Assembly (NCBI GenBank): GCA_937942355.1
Contig: CALDEW010000394.1
Span: forward strand, 1 to 36,105
Origin: an uncultured Pirellulaceae bacterium
GTDB lineage: Bacteria; Planctomycetota; Planctomycetia; Pirellulales; Pirellulaceae
Direction: 5' to 3'
DNA: 36,105 bases
Below are positions 1-15,400 of this stretch, in pieces; within the stretch, counting starts at the first letter, position 1, and every line of letters starts with the position of its first letter. Under the pieces are notes generated by a model. The model saw nothing but the letters and a program-made list of their open reading frames with translations. It searched no databases and was not told the DNA's origin. The translations under genes and the position numbers were made by a program.

Positions 1-69
1 GCCGATCTCAACAACAGCATCATGTGGGTGGATTGGATCCGCGTCTACGAACTCTCCGACCAAAAATAG
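1..69 (+). CDS. C-terminal end of a probable GH16 / concanavalin-like glycoside hydrolase (5' truncated by window edge)
   Basis: Frame 1 reads ADLNNSIMWVDWIRVYELSDQK*; the 'M.VDWIRVYE' ending is typical of the last beta strand of GH16-type laminarinase/agarase domains. Only 22 codons are visible. Confidence 0.45.
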   Translation, partial: ADLNNSIMWVDWIRVYELSDQK

Positions 70-434
70 ACGCTCGCAGAGTCATTGTTAACGTTTTGCG
101 AAGCGAGTCTTCTTTCAGGGATAAGATCCCATTATCGCCAACCGGATTTCTTACCAGAATCCTCCGCAGTGTCCTCTATTGGTTGACAGCAATCAACGCG
201 CACAGTGCATCAAGTGTCAACACTTTGGCTCTCAAGCGCCTTAACCTTCTTGTGTGATCGCCACATCCCTAACAACCGACAGTTCTTACGAGTGCACGAT
301 ATCCGGTTGTAGCTGCGGGTGAACTCAAGTGCCAGTCAGGGCATCAAAAGGTTCGAAAACAATGTAGTGGCGCGGTATGCGCACAAGCCACCTCAGGAAT
401 CTCTTTTCTCTCGCTTCCGTTTAAGGCAATTTCG

Positions 435-3400
435 ATGTCATTCTCTGACAAGCACTATCTTTCATTCTTTGAGCGACTTGAAGACCGCGTTCTCTTTGAC
501 GGAGTGCCTGATGCGACATTCATCTCCATGCCAGCCGAACACGCAGCTCCAACGGCCCCTCAAGCGTCACCACTGAATCAATCACAAGCCCCTTCACCAA
601 CCGAACTGATCGTCATTGATTCCAACGTGCAAGACAGCGACGTACTTCTACAGTCACTGATCGAATCCAATCCGTCAACGGCTTTTACGATTCACATCCT
701 CGACGTCAGCACCGATGGCGTCCAGCAAATCACTGACTTCCTTTCGATATCCAACAGTCAATTTGAAGCCGTCCACATTCTCTCACACGGCAACGCTGGA
801 AACGTGCAACTGGGCAACACACAGCTCAACACCGACAACGTCAGCCACTACGTCGATGAACTGGCCTCTTGGTCATCTTCTCTAACCCAGGACGCAGATC
901 TTCTTTTCTACGGATGCGAATTAGCCTTTAACGCCGATGGCCAATCACTGATTCAAACCGTCAGCGCCGTCACCGGCGCCGATGTGGCCGCGTCGATCGA
1001 CGTGACGGGTGATTCCGCCCAAAGCGCTGACTGGCATCTGGAATATGTCACCGGTCACGTCGAAACTCAAGCGCTATCATCACACAACTGGTCCGGCACG
1101 CTGGCCATCGAAGCCACCGACGGCGCTGTCACGATCGAAAACGCCGAAAACTCAGCCGCCGGCACAATCACGTTGACCAACAACGGCGATCCCGAAGTTG
1201 TCACCGTGATCAACACGCCGACGCGCGTTGGCCAGATGCTCGAGCGCGTCTGGCAGTTCAACGAAACGGCCGACACCGGCCGCGCGACCTACGTTTTCGA
1301 CGTCAGCGGCATTGCGGGCATCAACGCAACCATCGCTTCAGAATTTGGCTTGATCGTTTCCGATCAACCTGACCTTGCCGACGGACCTAACACGACGACA
1401 CTCGTCGCCAGTGGCTACGATGCGGCCAACGGGCTGGTCTACTTTCATCAAGTCGACCTGAATTCCGGGGACTACTTCGGACTGGCCACCGAAGTCGTTC
1501 AAGACAACTATTCCGTCTTTCCAACGGCGACGGGCTTGGAAGACAATTCCATTGATCTTGGGCTGACTCTATCGCCGTCGCTGACCCAAGGTGGTCAGTT
1601 ACAAGACATCATCGCCACCGACGCCGGGTTTCGGGCAGGCAACGCCGGTACCACGACGACCGATTTCTTTATTCCTGCGGGAACGACCGGGATTAGGATC
1701 ACTGGGTATTCCACGCGCGACATCGGAACCGCAGCCAGCGACCTTTACAACGATGACTATCAATTCCTCAATGTCAGTATCGATCTAAACACAGAAACCT
1801 CCAACGGCTACATCGGCCACATCATTGACCAAGGTCCCAGCCGCAGCGACCAGTTTGGCTTCAGCGATGCTCCTTTGGGCTCACCAATTTTGACCGGTGG
1901 CGGCACCATCGTCGGTGATGCCAACGACAACATCAACCCAACCTTCACGATCGTCGATGGCGTTTTGATGATCGAAGAAAATCACCAACTGCAAACGGCC
2001 TACCATGTCGAGTATCTGACCAACGCCACCAGCAGCGCTGAATTCATTCGTACGTCATCCGCCGTTCTGCAAAACAACGATCAATCGCTGGCCACGTTAA
2101 CCGTGCCAGCCAACGCCGACTTTTTGGTGGTCAACATCACTGACGCGGCGGCCGGGTCAAACTCCCGAATCGAATACAAAGGCAACAGCCGCGTCTACAT
2201 TGACCTCGCGACCCTGCAGGCATCGGGCGTTGTTGCGGCTGAAATCGGCGAAACCGACACGCGTGTTGTGGCTTACGGATTTGAAGACTACGACGTCTCA
2301 TCAGTTACCAATGGCTCCATCCTGTCAGGCGCCGGCACGATTGTCGGTGACACGACGGGACTTGCCAACGTCATCAATGACAATCAAATCTACATCGACG
2401 CTTCAGGCAATCTGGTCATCGACCGCAACAATTCTTTTGCCGGCACTTTCAATAGCCTAATCACTGTCGAATACTACGAACGCAGACCCTTCGGATCCTC
2501 GGCTGAGCAACTTGGCGAAGCGACCGATTATGGTTTTTGGAACTCGGACCCGTCCAACCCAACTTCGACGCTTGAATTCGACATCCCTGACAACGCGACC
2601 TTGGGGATTTTGAACCTGACCCAGAACGGCACCAACACCAATGATACGAACGAAAATTCGGGGGCTGCATTCGCCGTCATCGACCTGGCCAACGGGACCA
2701 GCAGCGGCTCGATTTACTTCGTCCGCGCCGGTAGCCGGGTTGACCTGGTGGGATGGGATGCGACCCCCTTTGGAACAGCCTTCTTTGACGACCCCAACTC
2801 GATCAGCAACCACACCACCATCAATCAGTTCGTCGACCCCTTCGCTGGAACGGCGACATTCAACCTAATCAACGGCGGCACAACACTGGAATTAGCAGTC
2901 AACAGTGACAGCGGTGGCACCCAATCTTTCCTCGATTATTTTGCCGGTGGTCAAGTCGAATGGTTCGGGGCAGCTCCGTTTGAAGTTTCCGGTTCTGTTG
3001 CCGGAGGCTCGTTCAGTCAAGGAACCCTAAACCCGGTGACGGGCAACTTCGAACTGACAATTGCCGAAGCGTCAATGGGCCTGTCTTATATCCCACCCAC
3101 ACACGTCTCGGGCACCGTTCCCGTCGACATAATGCTACGCATCGGCGATGAAACAGAAACCACCGCCGTGACCATCCAAGCCGTTATCGACCCTATCGAT
3201 TTCAGCATGGTTCCCGACGCATGCGGCGATGAAGACACCGACATCCCGATCACCGCCAACATCACACCAACCTTCGTCGATCAGGACGGCAGCGAAACGC
3301 TGACATCGCAAGTCCTTTCCAACATCCCGATCGGCCACACACTGACCGATGGCACCAACACTTTTGTCTCCTCCGCCGGTAGCCAGTCGGTTGACATTAC

Positions 3401-6400
3401 CGCTTGGAATGCCAGTTCCATCACCTACCGAGCCAACCCCAACGAAAGTGGCACCTTCACCGTCACCATGGACGTCGATTGGCAAGACGTCGGAGGCGGA
3501 GTCACCGATACCGATTCGATGCAGACCACCTTTGACGTCGTCGTCAAACCGATCAATGATCCGCCGGTCGCGGTCGATGACTTTTACACCGTCCTTGGCA
3601 ACACAACACTAACCACGACTGTCGCCAATGGAGTCCTAAACAACGACAGCGACCCCGAAAGTGACCCTCTAACAGTTAACACAACGCCGCTTTCAGGGCC
3701 AAGCAACGGAACGCTTACTTTAAACAGCGACGGCACGTTCACTTACATACCCAACTCAGGATTCTCTGGGCCAGATTCATTCGACTACGAAATCAGCGAT
3801 GGCAATGGAGGCACAACAACCGCAACTGCCTTCATCGACGTTTCCGATCCCGTCACCGGCCCCTTGGACGCGATGGACGACGCGGTCACGACTAACGAAG
3901 AAACGTTGATCAACATCGCCGTGATGGCAAACGATGACCTGCCGACCACCGGTGCGTTTAATATTCAATCCACCACACCGCCAAGCAACGGGGCGATCAC
4001 GGTTCTGCCCAACGGAACGATTGACTACACGCCAAACCCGGACTTCTTTGGCACCGATACGTTTACCTATACGCTGGCCGATGCCAGCGGACGCACCAGC
4101 ACCGCAACAGTAACCGTGACCGTCCTCAACGTCCAAGACCCGCCTGTTGCGAACGCCGACAGCGGCAGCACTCCCGAAGACACGACGCTGCCCAGCATCA
4201 ACATTCTGTCCAACGATAGCGACCCCGATAACGATCCACTGACGGTGACAATGGCGATCGCCGCCAACGGAACCGTTGTCATCAACGCCGATGGCACCAT
4301 CGACTATACCCCCAACCCCGGTTTCAACGGCACCGACACTGTCAACTACACGATCAGCGACGGCAACGGCGGGTTCGCCTCCAGCACCGTCTTGATCAAT
4401 GTGGTTCCTGTCGCCGATCCGCCAACATCAGCCGACAACGCCGTTACGACCGTCGAAGATATTTCTTACACGTTCGTCGCCAGCGATTTCCCCTTTGCCG
4501 ACCAGGACGCCGGCGATTCTCTGGTCACCGTCCGAATTGACAGCCTGCCGGCGGACGGACAACTGCTGGTTAACGGCAATCCCGCCACCGCTGGCCAAAT
4601 TGTTTCGTTGACCGAAATCAACAACGGCAATTTGATTTTCGTTCCTGACCCGGATGACTTTGGCAACAACTACACAACCTTCGACTTCTCTGTCAGCGAC
4701 GGCATCCTGTTCCAAACGACGCCCAACACAATGACGGTCAACGTGACGCCGGTTCAAGATCCTCCGATCGCGACCGACAACGCAATCACCGTCAACGAAG
4801 ATTCAACCGCCAACCAACTGGGCTTGGCCACGCCAACGGATGTCGATGGTGATACACTCACCGCGACCGTAACCGGTCTACCAACACAAGGAACTGTTTT
4901 CTTGGCCAATGGTGTCACGGTCGTCAACAACGGCGACATGCTCACGATGGCCCAGTTAACCAGTTTGGTCTACGACGCTCCGACTGTCTTCACCGTCGCG
5001 GGCGCCGGCAGCTTCACCTACGACGTCACCGACGGCACCGACACCGACAGCGGTCAAGTCGACATCACGATCGTGCCGGTGAACGATCCCCCGGTAGTCG
5101 ATCTCAATGGACCTGCTGCCGGTGAAGATTACGCCGACACCTTCACCGAAGGCGGGCCGCCGGTCGCTTTAGCCGATGCAACCGTTGCCGTTACCGACCA
5201 AGATGATATCCGAGTGCCGTTTGTAAAAATTGACTTCGACGCCAGCACCCTTCTGGATGCGGGCGATGAATTCTTGGAGATCGGCGGAGTTGATTTCCAG
5301 CTTGATGCCGCCACCAGCTCCACAACCACTGTCACCATCGGCACCACCGACTACGACGTCACTTTCACCGCAGCAACAGCGCGTTTTGATATCGTCCGCA
5401 CTGACGGACTCGAAATGACGCTGGCCCAAGCCGAAGTTGTCCTTCGCACGACGGCCTATCGAAACGATTCGGTACTTCCCACCGTTGGCGATCGCGATTT
5501 TGACATTTGCACAAACGATGGCGATGCTGATAGTAACACCGCAACCACCGTCATCAGTGTGGTGCGTGACTCAGAACCCGCCGAGTGGTCGATCACGGGT
5601 TCAGCCACCGTTATTGATGGCAACAGCGCGACTTATACCGTATCACTTTCGAATCCGCTGCGCGGCGGAGAAACGGCTTCGGTTGATCTTGGGTTGATGG
5701 ACATCGACACAACCAGCGCCGACTACGGGCCTTTGAGCACGGCAATCAATTCGGCGGTCGCTGCCTATTCGGGACCGGGAACGCTTGCCTTTAATGGAAC
5801 CACGCTGACCTTCACCAGCGACGGCACCGGCGCGATGACTCCGCTGTCGATCACCTTGCCGACAACGCCTGATGGAGCCTACGAAGGCGACGAAGACTTC
5901 GCGATCAACCTTTCCAATCCGGCCAGCACCACCGGCGAAACGATCACCATCGACGCGGCGGCGGATGAAGTCGTCACCACGATCATCGACAACACGCCAG
6001 CGCCCACGGTAATGATCACAGGCGGTTCTGCAATCGAAGGCAATCCCGTCAGGTTCCGCATCGATCTGGATGTTGCGTCCTTTGAAGACATTGTCTTGGA
6101 CCTGTCTGTCGCCAGCGGATCAGCGACCGCGGGCGCTGATTTTGAAACGACCAACTTTGAATACTTCGACGGCACGGTATGGTTGCCCGCGACTGCCGGC
6201 ACACAAGTCACCTTACCCGCCGGCACAACGGCGCTGAATGTGCGCGTCGATTCGGTTCAAGAAACGCTGGTCGAACCCGACGAAACGTTCACCATGTCCG
6301 CAACCGTGATCTCCGGGACCGTCACCAACGCCAGCGATACGGGGACCGGCACAATCATCAACGACGATGTGGCGAACATCTCTATCGATGACGTCACCGT

Positions 6401-9400
6401 CGATGAAGACAACGGGACAATAACTTTTACAATTTCATTAGACCAACCCTCGGTCACCCCGGTTTCAGTCGACTGGGCCACCTCCAACGGTACCGCCACG
6501 GGCCTTGACTTCACCGCGGCTTCGGGAACTGCTAATTTTGCCCCGAGTGTGCAAACGCAAACGGTGACGATCGCAATCACCCAAGACAACATCTTCGAAG
6601 GACCACACTCGTTTGATGTAAACCTTTCCAATGCCAGCGGCGGCACAATTCTTGACGGGCTGGGCGTGGGAACCATCATCGACGACGGCACCGGACCCAA
6701 CGGTAGCGACGATGATCGTCCAATCCTCAGCGTCGACAATGTGACATCGACCGAAACGGTAGACACTCACGCCGTCTTTACTCTCAGCCTATCCAACCCA
6801 AGCATTCAGAACACCGACCTATCTCTGGCGTTGGTCGATGCGACCGCAACCAGCGGTGCCGACTACGGACCGGGACTGGAGTTTTTCGATGGGACCGCTT
6901 GGCAAGCCGTCACCGGCAGCGTCACGATCCCTGCGGGTTCGACCTCGGTTCAAGTCCGCACGCCGATCATTGACGATCCGATCGCCGACAACAACGAAAC
7001 TTATATGCTGGTCGCGACGCGCGTCAACGGAACCACATTCAACACCAGCGCGACCGGCACCGGCACGATCCTTGACGATGCTGACCCAACACTGGTCAGC
7101 ATCACCGGTCCAGCCAGCGTAACCGAAGGCGCTTCAGCCGTTTACAACATCTCGATCGACAACACACCGATCACACCGGTCGCCCTGACCTTCACTTACA
7201 CCGGTACCGCGAACAACGGAACGGACTACACCGGAGTCGCCACGATCACGATTCCCGCAGGCTCCAACACCGGTACGGTCACGATCCCCACGATCGACGA
7301 TACGCTGGGCGAACCGCTTGAGAATTTCACAATCACGATCAATTCTGCCACCGGCGGTTCGTTTGAAGACTTCCAAATTGATCCGACCGACTTCCAAGTC
7401 ACCACCGACATCATTGACGATGACGTGCCGGCGATTGACGTCAACGATGTCATTGTCACCGAAGGCGCAGATCCCTTCGCTGAATTCACAGTTGAACTTA
7501 GTAACCCAACCTTTGAAACGATCGCCTTCAGCATTTCCGCAACCAGCGTATCGGCCAACGGTGAAACGGTCGACTTTGGAATTCTGGGGCTGGATGAACT
7601 GGAAGTCTTCAACGGTACCACCTTCGTGCCGGCCACGTCGGCATCCTTCGCCCCCGGTGACACGACGATCCTCATGCGGACGCCAATTACCGATGACGCG
7701 TTCGCAGAAGGCATCGAAACATTCACCGTCACCGTGACCACAACGGCGGGAACGACTTCCAACCCGTCGGACACCGGAACGGGCACGATCCAAGACGACA
7801 CGTCAGACCCCGAAACGGTTTTGGTTTCGATCGTGGGTCCACCGTCGGTCGTTGAAGGGGCGACCACCACCAATTACACGATCGACTTGACCGATCCAAT
7901 GGGTCAGCCCATCAATGCGGCAGAAGACGTGACGGTTACGTTGGCCTACACCGGAGTCGCCGCCGATGGTTCGGACTACACGGGCCTGGCCACCGTCGTG
8001 ATTCCAGCGGGATTTGATTCAGGCACTTTCACCTTGCCGACAGTGAACGATTCGCTGTACGAAGGCAGTGAAGACATTATTATCACCATCGACAGCGTTA
8101 CCGGTGGCGGATTTGAAGGCATCGCTGCCGATCCGACCGCGGATTCGGTGACGACCTTGATCATCGACACCGCCGACATCCCAACGGTCGCCATCAACGA
8201 CGTGACTTCCGTCGAAGGCACCGATAATTTCGCGCGATTCAACGTCACCCTTTCTAATCTGTCATTCGAAGACATCGACATCAGCTTGGCTTTGGCTGGC
8301 GGCACAGCACTCGGTGGCGGCGTCGACTTTGGCTCCGCGGGTGCCGGCAACCTCCAGTTCTTCGACGGGACAAACTGGGTCGATGCAACCACCGCGACAA
8401 TCCTTGCCGGCGATTCGATTGCTGAATTCCGAGTCCCCATCACCGACGATTTGATCGACGAACCGATCGAAAACTACACACTGACCGTCGATGTTACCGC
8501 GGGAACAACGACCAACATCCAAGTCATCGGCACCGGCACCATCATCGACGACGATCCCGCGCCCGACGTGACGATCGACAACGCGACGGCAAACGAAGGC
8601 GACCCGCTGGTCTTCAATGTGACCCTTTCCAACCCATCCAGCCAAGCGATCGTGTTGGACTTCGCGGCCAGTGATACCACCGCCACCGCCGCGACCGACT
8701 ACAACGCGGCCGCTTTTGAGTTCTCCACCGATGGCGGTGCGACTTGGATGGCTGCCGCCGGCGGTTCCCAAGTCACGATTCCCGCTGGATCGACCGGGAT
8801 TCAGGTGCGCGTGATGACCACCGAAGACCTGACGCTGGAAACAACCGAAACGATGGAACTGGCGATCAACGGAGTCGTCTCTGGTTTGGTCGGCAACACC
8901 ACTGACACCGCCGTGGGAACGATCATCGACGATGATTCTGCGCTGGTCTCGATTGTCGCCAATGACCCGGTCGCTGGCGAACCTTCGGACAACGGCCAGT
9001 TTACCGTTTCGATGACCAACCCTTCGGACACACCCACCGTAATCAACTACACGGTCTCCGGATCAGCCACCAGTGGCGTTGATTTCGCGGCGCTCTCGGG
9101 GACGATCACGCTCCCTGCCGGTGTCACCTCGGACACGATCGAATTATCGGTGATCGACGATACGATTATCGAAGGCATCGAAGACGTAACGATCACGCTT
9201 ACATCCATTGTCTCGGGCGACGCAAATATTTCGATCGACGCCGCCAACAATGCCGACACCGCGACGATCAGTGACGATGATACGGCATCTTGGGCGCTGA
9301 CCGGCGACACCACCGTCAATGAAGGGGCCGATGCGACCTACAATTTAGCGCTCAGCGGCACCCTACAGTCGGGCGAAAGTACTTCGGTCGATTTGGTTCT

Positions 9401-12400
9401 CTCCGATACGACAACCTCGCCGGCGGACTACGCTTCCTTCGACAGCGCCGTCGCCGCTGCGGTCGCGGCTTACGCCGGTCCAGGCACGGTCAGTTGGGAC
9501 GGTGCTGCCATCACATTTACCAGCGATGGCACAGGGCAAATGGCTCCGTTAGTCATCAACGTCATGGCCATCAACGACGCGATCGTCGAAGGCGTCGAGG
9601 AGTACAACGTTTCAATCTCCGGCGCGGCCAGCACAACCGGCATCGCCGTCGGCATCGACGCGCTGAACAATTCGGTCGACACCGAAATCCAGGACACCAT
9701 CGACGCGGTCGGCACGGCGCTTGATAAGGCCAGTTGGTCCATCACCGGCGCGACCTCCGTCAACGAAGCCAGCACGACCAATTACACAATCACCATCGAC
9801 GCCACACTGCAAGCGCTTGAGGTTGCCGAAGTCGATATTTCTCTGACGAACATCGACACTAGCAATGGCGACATCACCGGAATCGGCGCCGCCGTGGTCG
9901 CTGCGGTTGCCAACTACAACGCCAGCGGTCAACCGGGAACATTGGCGTTTAACGGCACCACATTAAGCTTCACCAGTGACGGCACCGGTCCGATGGGCGA
10001 CCTGATCGTTCAAATCTCCGCCAACGCCGACGGCTTCCTCGAAGGACCCGAAGACTACTCGATCCAGCTGACCAACCCCAACAGCACCACCGGCGCGTGC
10101 GTTGTATTGGACGTCAACAATTCGGTGACAACTACGATTAACCCAGACGCGACCGCCGCACAGTGGTCCATCGGAGTCGACAACAGCGGCGATGAAGGGT
10201 CGACCGTTTCCTACGGCGTTGAATTGACGCAAGCCTTTGGAGCCGGTGATTCGGCGGCGGTTGATTTGGCGCTGAACGATGTTGATACCAATTCAGCCGA
10301 CTATGGCAACTTTGTGACGGCAGTCAACGATGCGATTGCAGCCTACACCGGGCCTGGAACCCTAACCTTCGACGGAACGACGCTGACTTACACCGCCACC
10401 AACGATGGCGACATGATGACGGGCCTGACGATCGACCTCGATCTCACTGACGACCCGATCGTCGAAGGCGTCGAAACCTTCACCGTCGACCTGAGCAACC
10501 CGGATGGCCCCACTGGTGTCAACGTTGCCGTTTCAACGACTGACGACAGTGTAACAACAACGATCATTGACACGATCGGCGCCGGTGGATCTCCTGACAT
10601 CGCGACTTGGTCGGTCACCGGACCTGCCGCGGGCGACGAAGGCACCAACGCGCAGTACACGGTCGAGCTTGACGGAGCCCTTGGCGCTGGAGAATCCGTT
10701 TCGGTTGTTTTAAGTTTGACCGATGTCGACACAACCAGCGGCGACTACGCCTCGATTATTGCCGCTGCCACCGCAGCGGCGGCCTCGAACCCTGATGTAA
10801 CGTTTGATCCAATCACCGGGACGTTCACTTATACCGCGCCATCCGATGGCGCGCTGATGGCCGATCTGGTGATCGATCTTGGACTGGCCACCGATGCGAT
10901 TGCCGAAGGCCCGGAAGATTTTGAGATCGCTTTAAGCGCCGCGGCTTCCACAACCGGTGCGGCAGTTACCATCGACGGCGCAGCCGATATGGTCACGACA
11001 ACGATCAACGACCTGACCGCTCCACTAGAATGGGCAATCACCGGCCCTCTCAACGCCGACGAAGGCGCGACAGCCCAGTACACCGTTACGCTCGGCGGCG
11101 CCCTTGGTGCTGGTGAAACGGCCAGCGTTGTTATTGGGCTGACTGATTTGACAACCAGCCCCAATGACCGCGCAGACATCAACGCAGCGATCACGTTAGC
11201 CATTAGTGGTAATCCCAACCTTGCCTACGATCTCGTTTCTGGGACGCTGACGTTCACATCGCCAACCGACGGCGCGACGATGCCGCCGGTGCTGATCGAT
11301 CTAGGCATCGTCAACGACGCATTTGTAGAAGGATCCGAGAACTTCTCGATTGGGCTCTCCAGTGCCTCGTCGACGACGGGTGCCGTGGCCACTATTTCGA
11401 CCACCGACAATTTGGTGACAACGGAGATCTTTGACACGCAAGACGCGGGGCTGGGTCCTGATCAAGCCGTCTGGTCGATCACCGGTGACGTGGTGGTGGC
11501 CGAAGGTGGGACGGCTCAGTACACGGTGGCGTTGGCCGGGCAGTTTGGCGCTGGCGAAGTCGCCACCGTTGAATTGGGCCAAGCCAACGTCGATACAGCT
11601 AATAGCGACTATCTGGACTTGATCGCCGCGGTAAATAGCGCCGTAGCAGCGTACTCGGGACCGGGCACCGTCACTTTTGACGGGACAACGATCACCTTCA
11701 CCGCCGCCAATGACGGCGATGTCATGTCGGACTTAGTGATCGACTTAGGAGCCGTCGATGACTTGATTGTCGAAGGTGATGAAGACTACACCGTTTCGAT
11801 TCTCAATCCAGGATCCACTACCGGCGGCACGGTCTTCACGGACAACGCATCAAGAATCGTCACCACGACGATCACCGACAATGACGCCGCGACGTGGAGC
11901 ATCACCGGCGATGCTACTGTTAGTGAAGGTGCCACGGCGCAGTACACCGTCGCGCTGGATGGCCTATTTGGAGCCGGCGAAGTTGCCACCGTTGAAATTG
12001 GACGCACGAACGTTGACACCACCAACGCCGATTCAGCTGATCTGATCGCAGCGGTCAACAGCGCCGTCGCGGCCTACATGGGGCCGGGTTCGGTTGCCTT
12101 TGACGGGACGACCATCACCTTCACCGCCGCAATGGATGGCGACGTCATGTCAGATTTGGTGATCGACCTTGGTGCTGTTGATGACACAATCGTCGAAGGC
12201 GATGAAGATTACACCGTGTCGATCTTCAACCCCGGTTCAACTACTGGAGGCCAGGTCCTTAACGACAACACGGCGCGGATCGTCACCACAACCATTACCG
12301 ACAACGATGCCGCAGCGTGGCAGTTGACCGGTGACACGACGGTCAACGAAGGTGCCGATGCAAATTACGAACTCGTTTTGACAGCAGCGCTACAGTCGGG

Positions 12401-15400
12401 TGAAAGTTCAACCGTTGATCTTTCGATTACAGACGTCACCACCAATCCAGCGGATTACGCTTCGTTCAATGCAGCGGTTGCCGCAGCGGTGGCTGCTTAC
12501 AGTGGGCCGGGCACGGTCAGCTGGGATGGCGCTGCGATCACGTTTACCAGTGATGGGACCGGTCCGATGGCGGCGCTGATGATCGACCTAAGCGCCATCA
12601 ATGACGCCGTCGTCGAAGGTACCGAACAATACAATGTTTCGATCGCCAATCCGGTCACCACGACAGGCATTGCGGTCAGCATCGACGCGGCCAATAACTC
12701 GGTCGATACCGAAATCCAAGACACCGTTGACGCTGCCGGGACAGCTTTGGACAAAGCGCTTTGGTCGATCACCGGAGCAACGTCTGTTGATGAAGCCAAC
12801 ACCACCGACTACACCGTCACCATCGACGCGGTACTGCAATCTGGAGAAACGGCTTTGGTCGATCTCACGTTGGCAAATATTGACACGACCGCCGGTGATA
12901 TCACAGCGCTCAACACCGCCGTCAATGCCGCGGTCGCCACTTACAACGCCAGCGGCCAACCGGGATCGGTCACTTGGAACGGTACGACGCTGACCTTCAC
13001 CAGTGATGGCACCGGACCGATGGGCGATTTGGTGATTCAGATCACGGCCACCTCCGACGGGTTCTTGGAGGCGGCTGAAGATTACTCGTTAACGCTGACC
13101 AATCCAACCAGCACCACCGGCGCTTGCCTTGGTTTGGATCCAAACAGTTCCGTCACCACGACAATCAACCCCAGCACAACGGTGGCTCAATGGTCGATCG
13201 GCGTGGACAATCAAAACGATGAAGGCGGCGCGGTGCAGTACACGGTCAGTCTCTCAGAGACCTTTGGTGCCGGCGAATCAGCCACCGTTGACATCGGACT
13301 CAATGACATCGATACAAATTCGACCGACTACGCCAACTTCGTAGGGCAAGTCAGCGCGGCGGTTGCTGGTTACACTGGCCCGGGGACGCTGACCTTTGAT
13401 GGTACCACGTTAACCTTCACTGCCAATGCTGATGGAGATGGGATGACGGACTTGGTCATCCTGCTGGGGCTGAACAACGACGCGATCGTCGAAGGCGTTG
13501 AAACATTCACCGTCGATTTGACCAATCCAACGGGGCCGACGGGCGTTGCCGTTTCGATTGCACCAGCTCAGGACAGCGTGACGACCACGATCAACGACAC
13601 GCAAAACGTTGGCGGCGCTCCAGACGTGGCGACGTGGTCCATCATCGGTCCAACATCGGGCAACGAAGGCACCACCGTTACTTACCGCGTGGGGCTCAAC
13701 GGTGCGATCGGAGTAGGTGAATCCATTTCGGTCGACCTAAATCTGAATGACTTGACCACCAACAGCAGCGACTATGCTTCGATTGTGGCGGCCATTACCG
13801 CTGCCGCGGCGGCGGATCCGGACGTCACGTTCAACGCCGCCACCGGAACGTTGACTTATACCGCGCCGACCGATGGTGCGTCGTTGACACCGCTGACGAT
13901 CAACTTAGGACTCAGCACCGACGCGCTTTCAGAAGGCAACGAAGACTTCCAACTGGAGTTGACCAATCCAGCCTCCTCCTCCGGCGCCGCGGTTGTCATC
14001 AATCCAACCCTATCTGATGTCGTGACAACAATCATCGACCAAACAGCAGCGACCCAGTGGAGCATCACCGGTCCAGCGTTTGAGGACGAAGGCGGCTCCG
14101 CGGCCTATGTAGTAGAGCTCAGCGGATCCTTTGGAGCTGGTGAAACGGCGACTGTCGCGATTGGATTGACTGACATCTCGACCAATGGAACTGACTTGGG
14201 ATCGTTAAACGGCGCGATCAATGCCGCGATCGCTGGCAATCCGAACTTGAGCTTCAACCCGGCCACCGGTGAATTGACTTACACCGCCCCAGCCGATGGC
14301 GCGACGATGCCGGCGCTGACGGTTGTGTTACCCGTGCTTAACGACGCTTTAGTCGAGGGAACCGAACAGTACACAATCGCGCTCAGCAGCCCCAGTTCGA
14401 CCACCGGTGCCGCCGTCGCCGTTTCCGCCACCGACAACAGCGTGACCACGACGATCAACGATACTCAAAATGTCGGAGGCGCAGCTGATTCAGCCCAATG
14501 GTCAATCACCGGCAGCACGACCGTCGATGAAGGTGCAAACGCTACCTACACCGTCGCTCTTGGGGGCGCCTTTGGCGCGGGGGAATCGGTTTCAGTGGAT
14601 GTTGGTTTGACGAACGTCGACACCAACTCCGGCGACTACGCACCGTTTGTGGCGGCGGTCAACGCTGCGGTGGCGGCTTACGCGGGTCCTGGCGCTGTTG
14701 CGTTTGACGGCACGACGCTGACATTCACTGCCGCGGTCGACGGCGATGTGATGGATGACTTGGTTGTCGATCTATTGGCCATTGATGATGCCTTGATCGA
14801 AGGCCCCGAAGACCTAACCGTTGCTTTATCTGGTGCCGCGACGACGACTGGAGCCGCTGTTTCGATCAGCGCTGCCGAGAACAGCGTCACCACGACCATC
14901 ATCGACAACGATACCGCTACTTGGAGCATCACGGGCGACGCGACGGTCGGCGAAGGCGCGACCGCTCAGTACACCGTCGTGCTTGACGGGCAGCTGGGGG
15001 CAGGTGAAGTCGCCACCGTCGAAATTGGAAACGCCAACGTCGACACGGCAAACACTGACTATTTGGATTTAGTCGCGGCCGTCAACAGCGCCGTGGCGGC
15101 TTATACCGGACCGGGCACCGTTACTTTCGACGGCACGACGATCACCTTCACCGCCGCCATGGATGGCGATGTGATGTCCGACCTGATTATCAATTTTGGC
15201 ACCGTGGATGATTTGCTGGCCGAAGGCGATGAAGACTACACCGTTTCTATTTTCAACCCAGGCTCAACGACCGGCGGTATTGTGCTTACCGACAACACGT
15301 CGCGCATCGTCACCACCACCATCATCGACAACGATGTTACTCAGTGGAGCATCACCGGTGACACCACCGTAAACGAAGGGGCCGATGCCAAGTACGTCGT

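Noticed and set aside
319-576. 85-aa ORF overlapping the start of the giant gene
   Set aside because: Overlaps the LEDRVLFDG-bearing N-terminus in another frame, no recognisable features.
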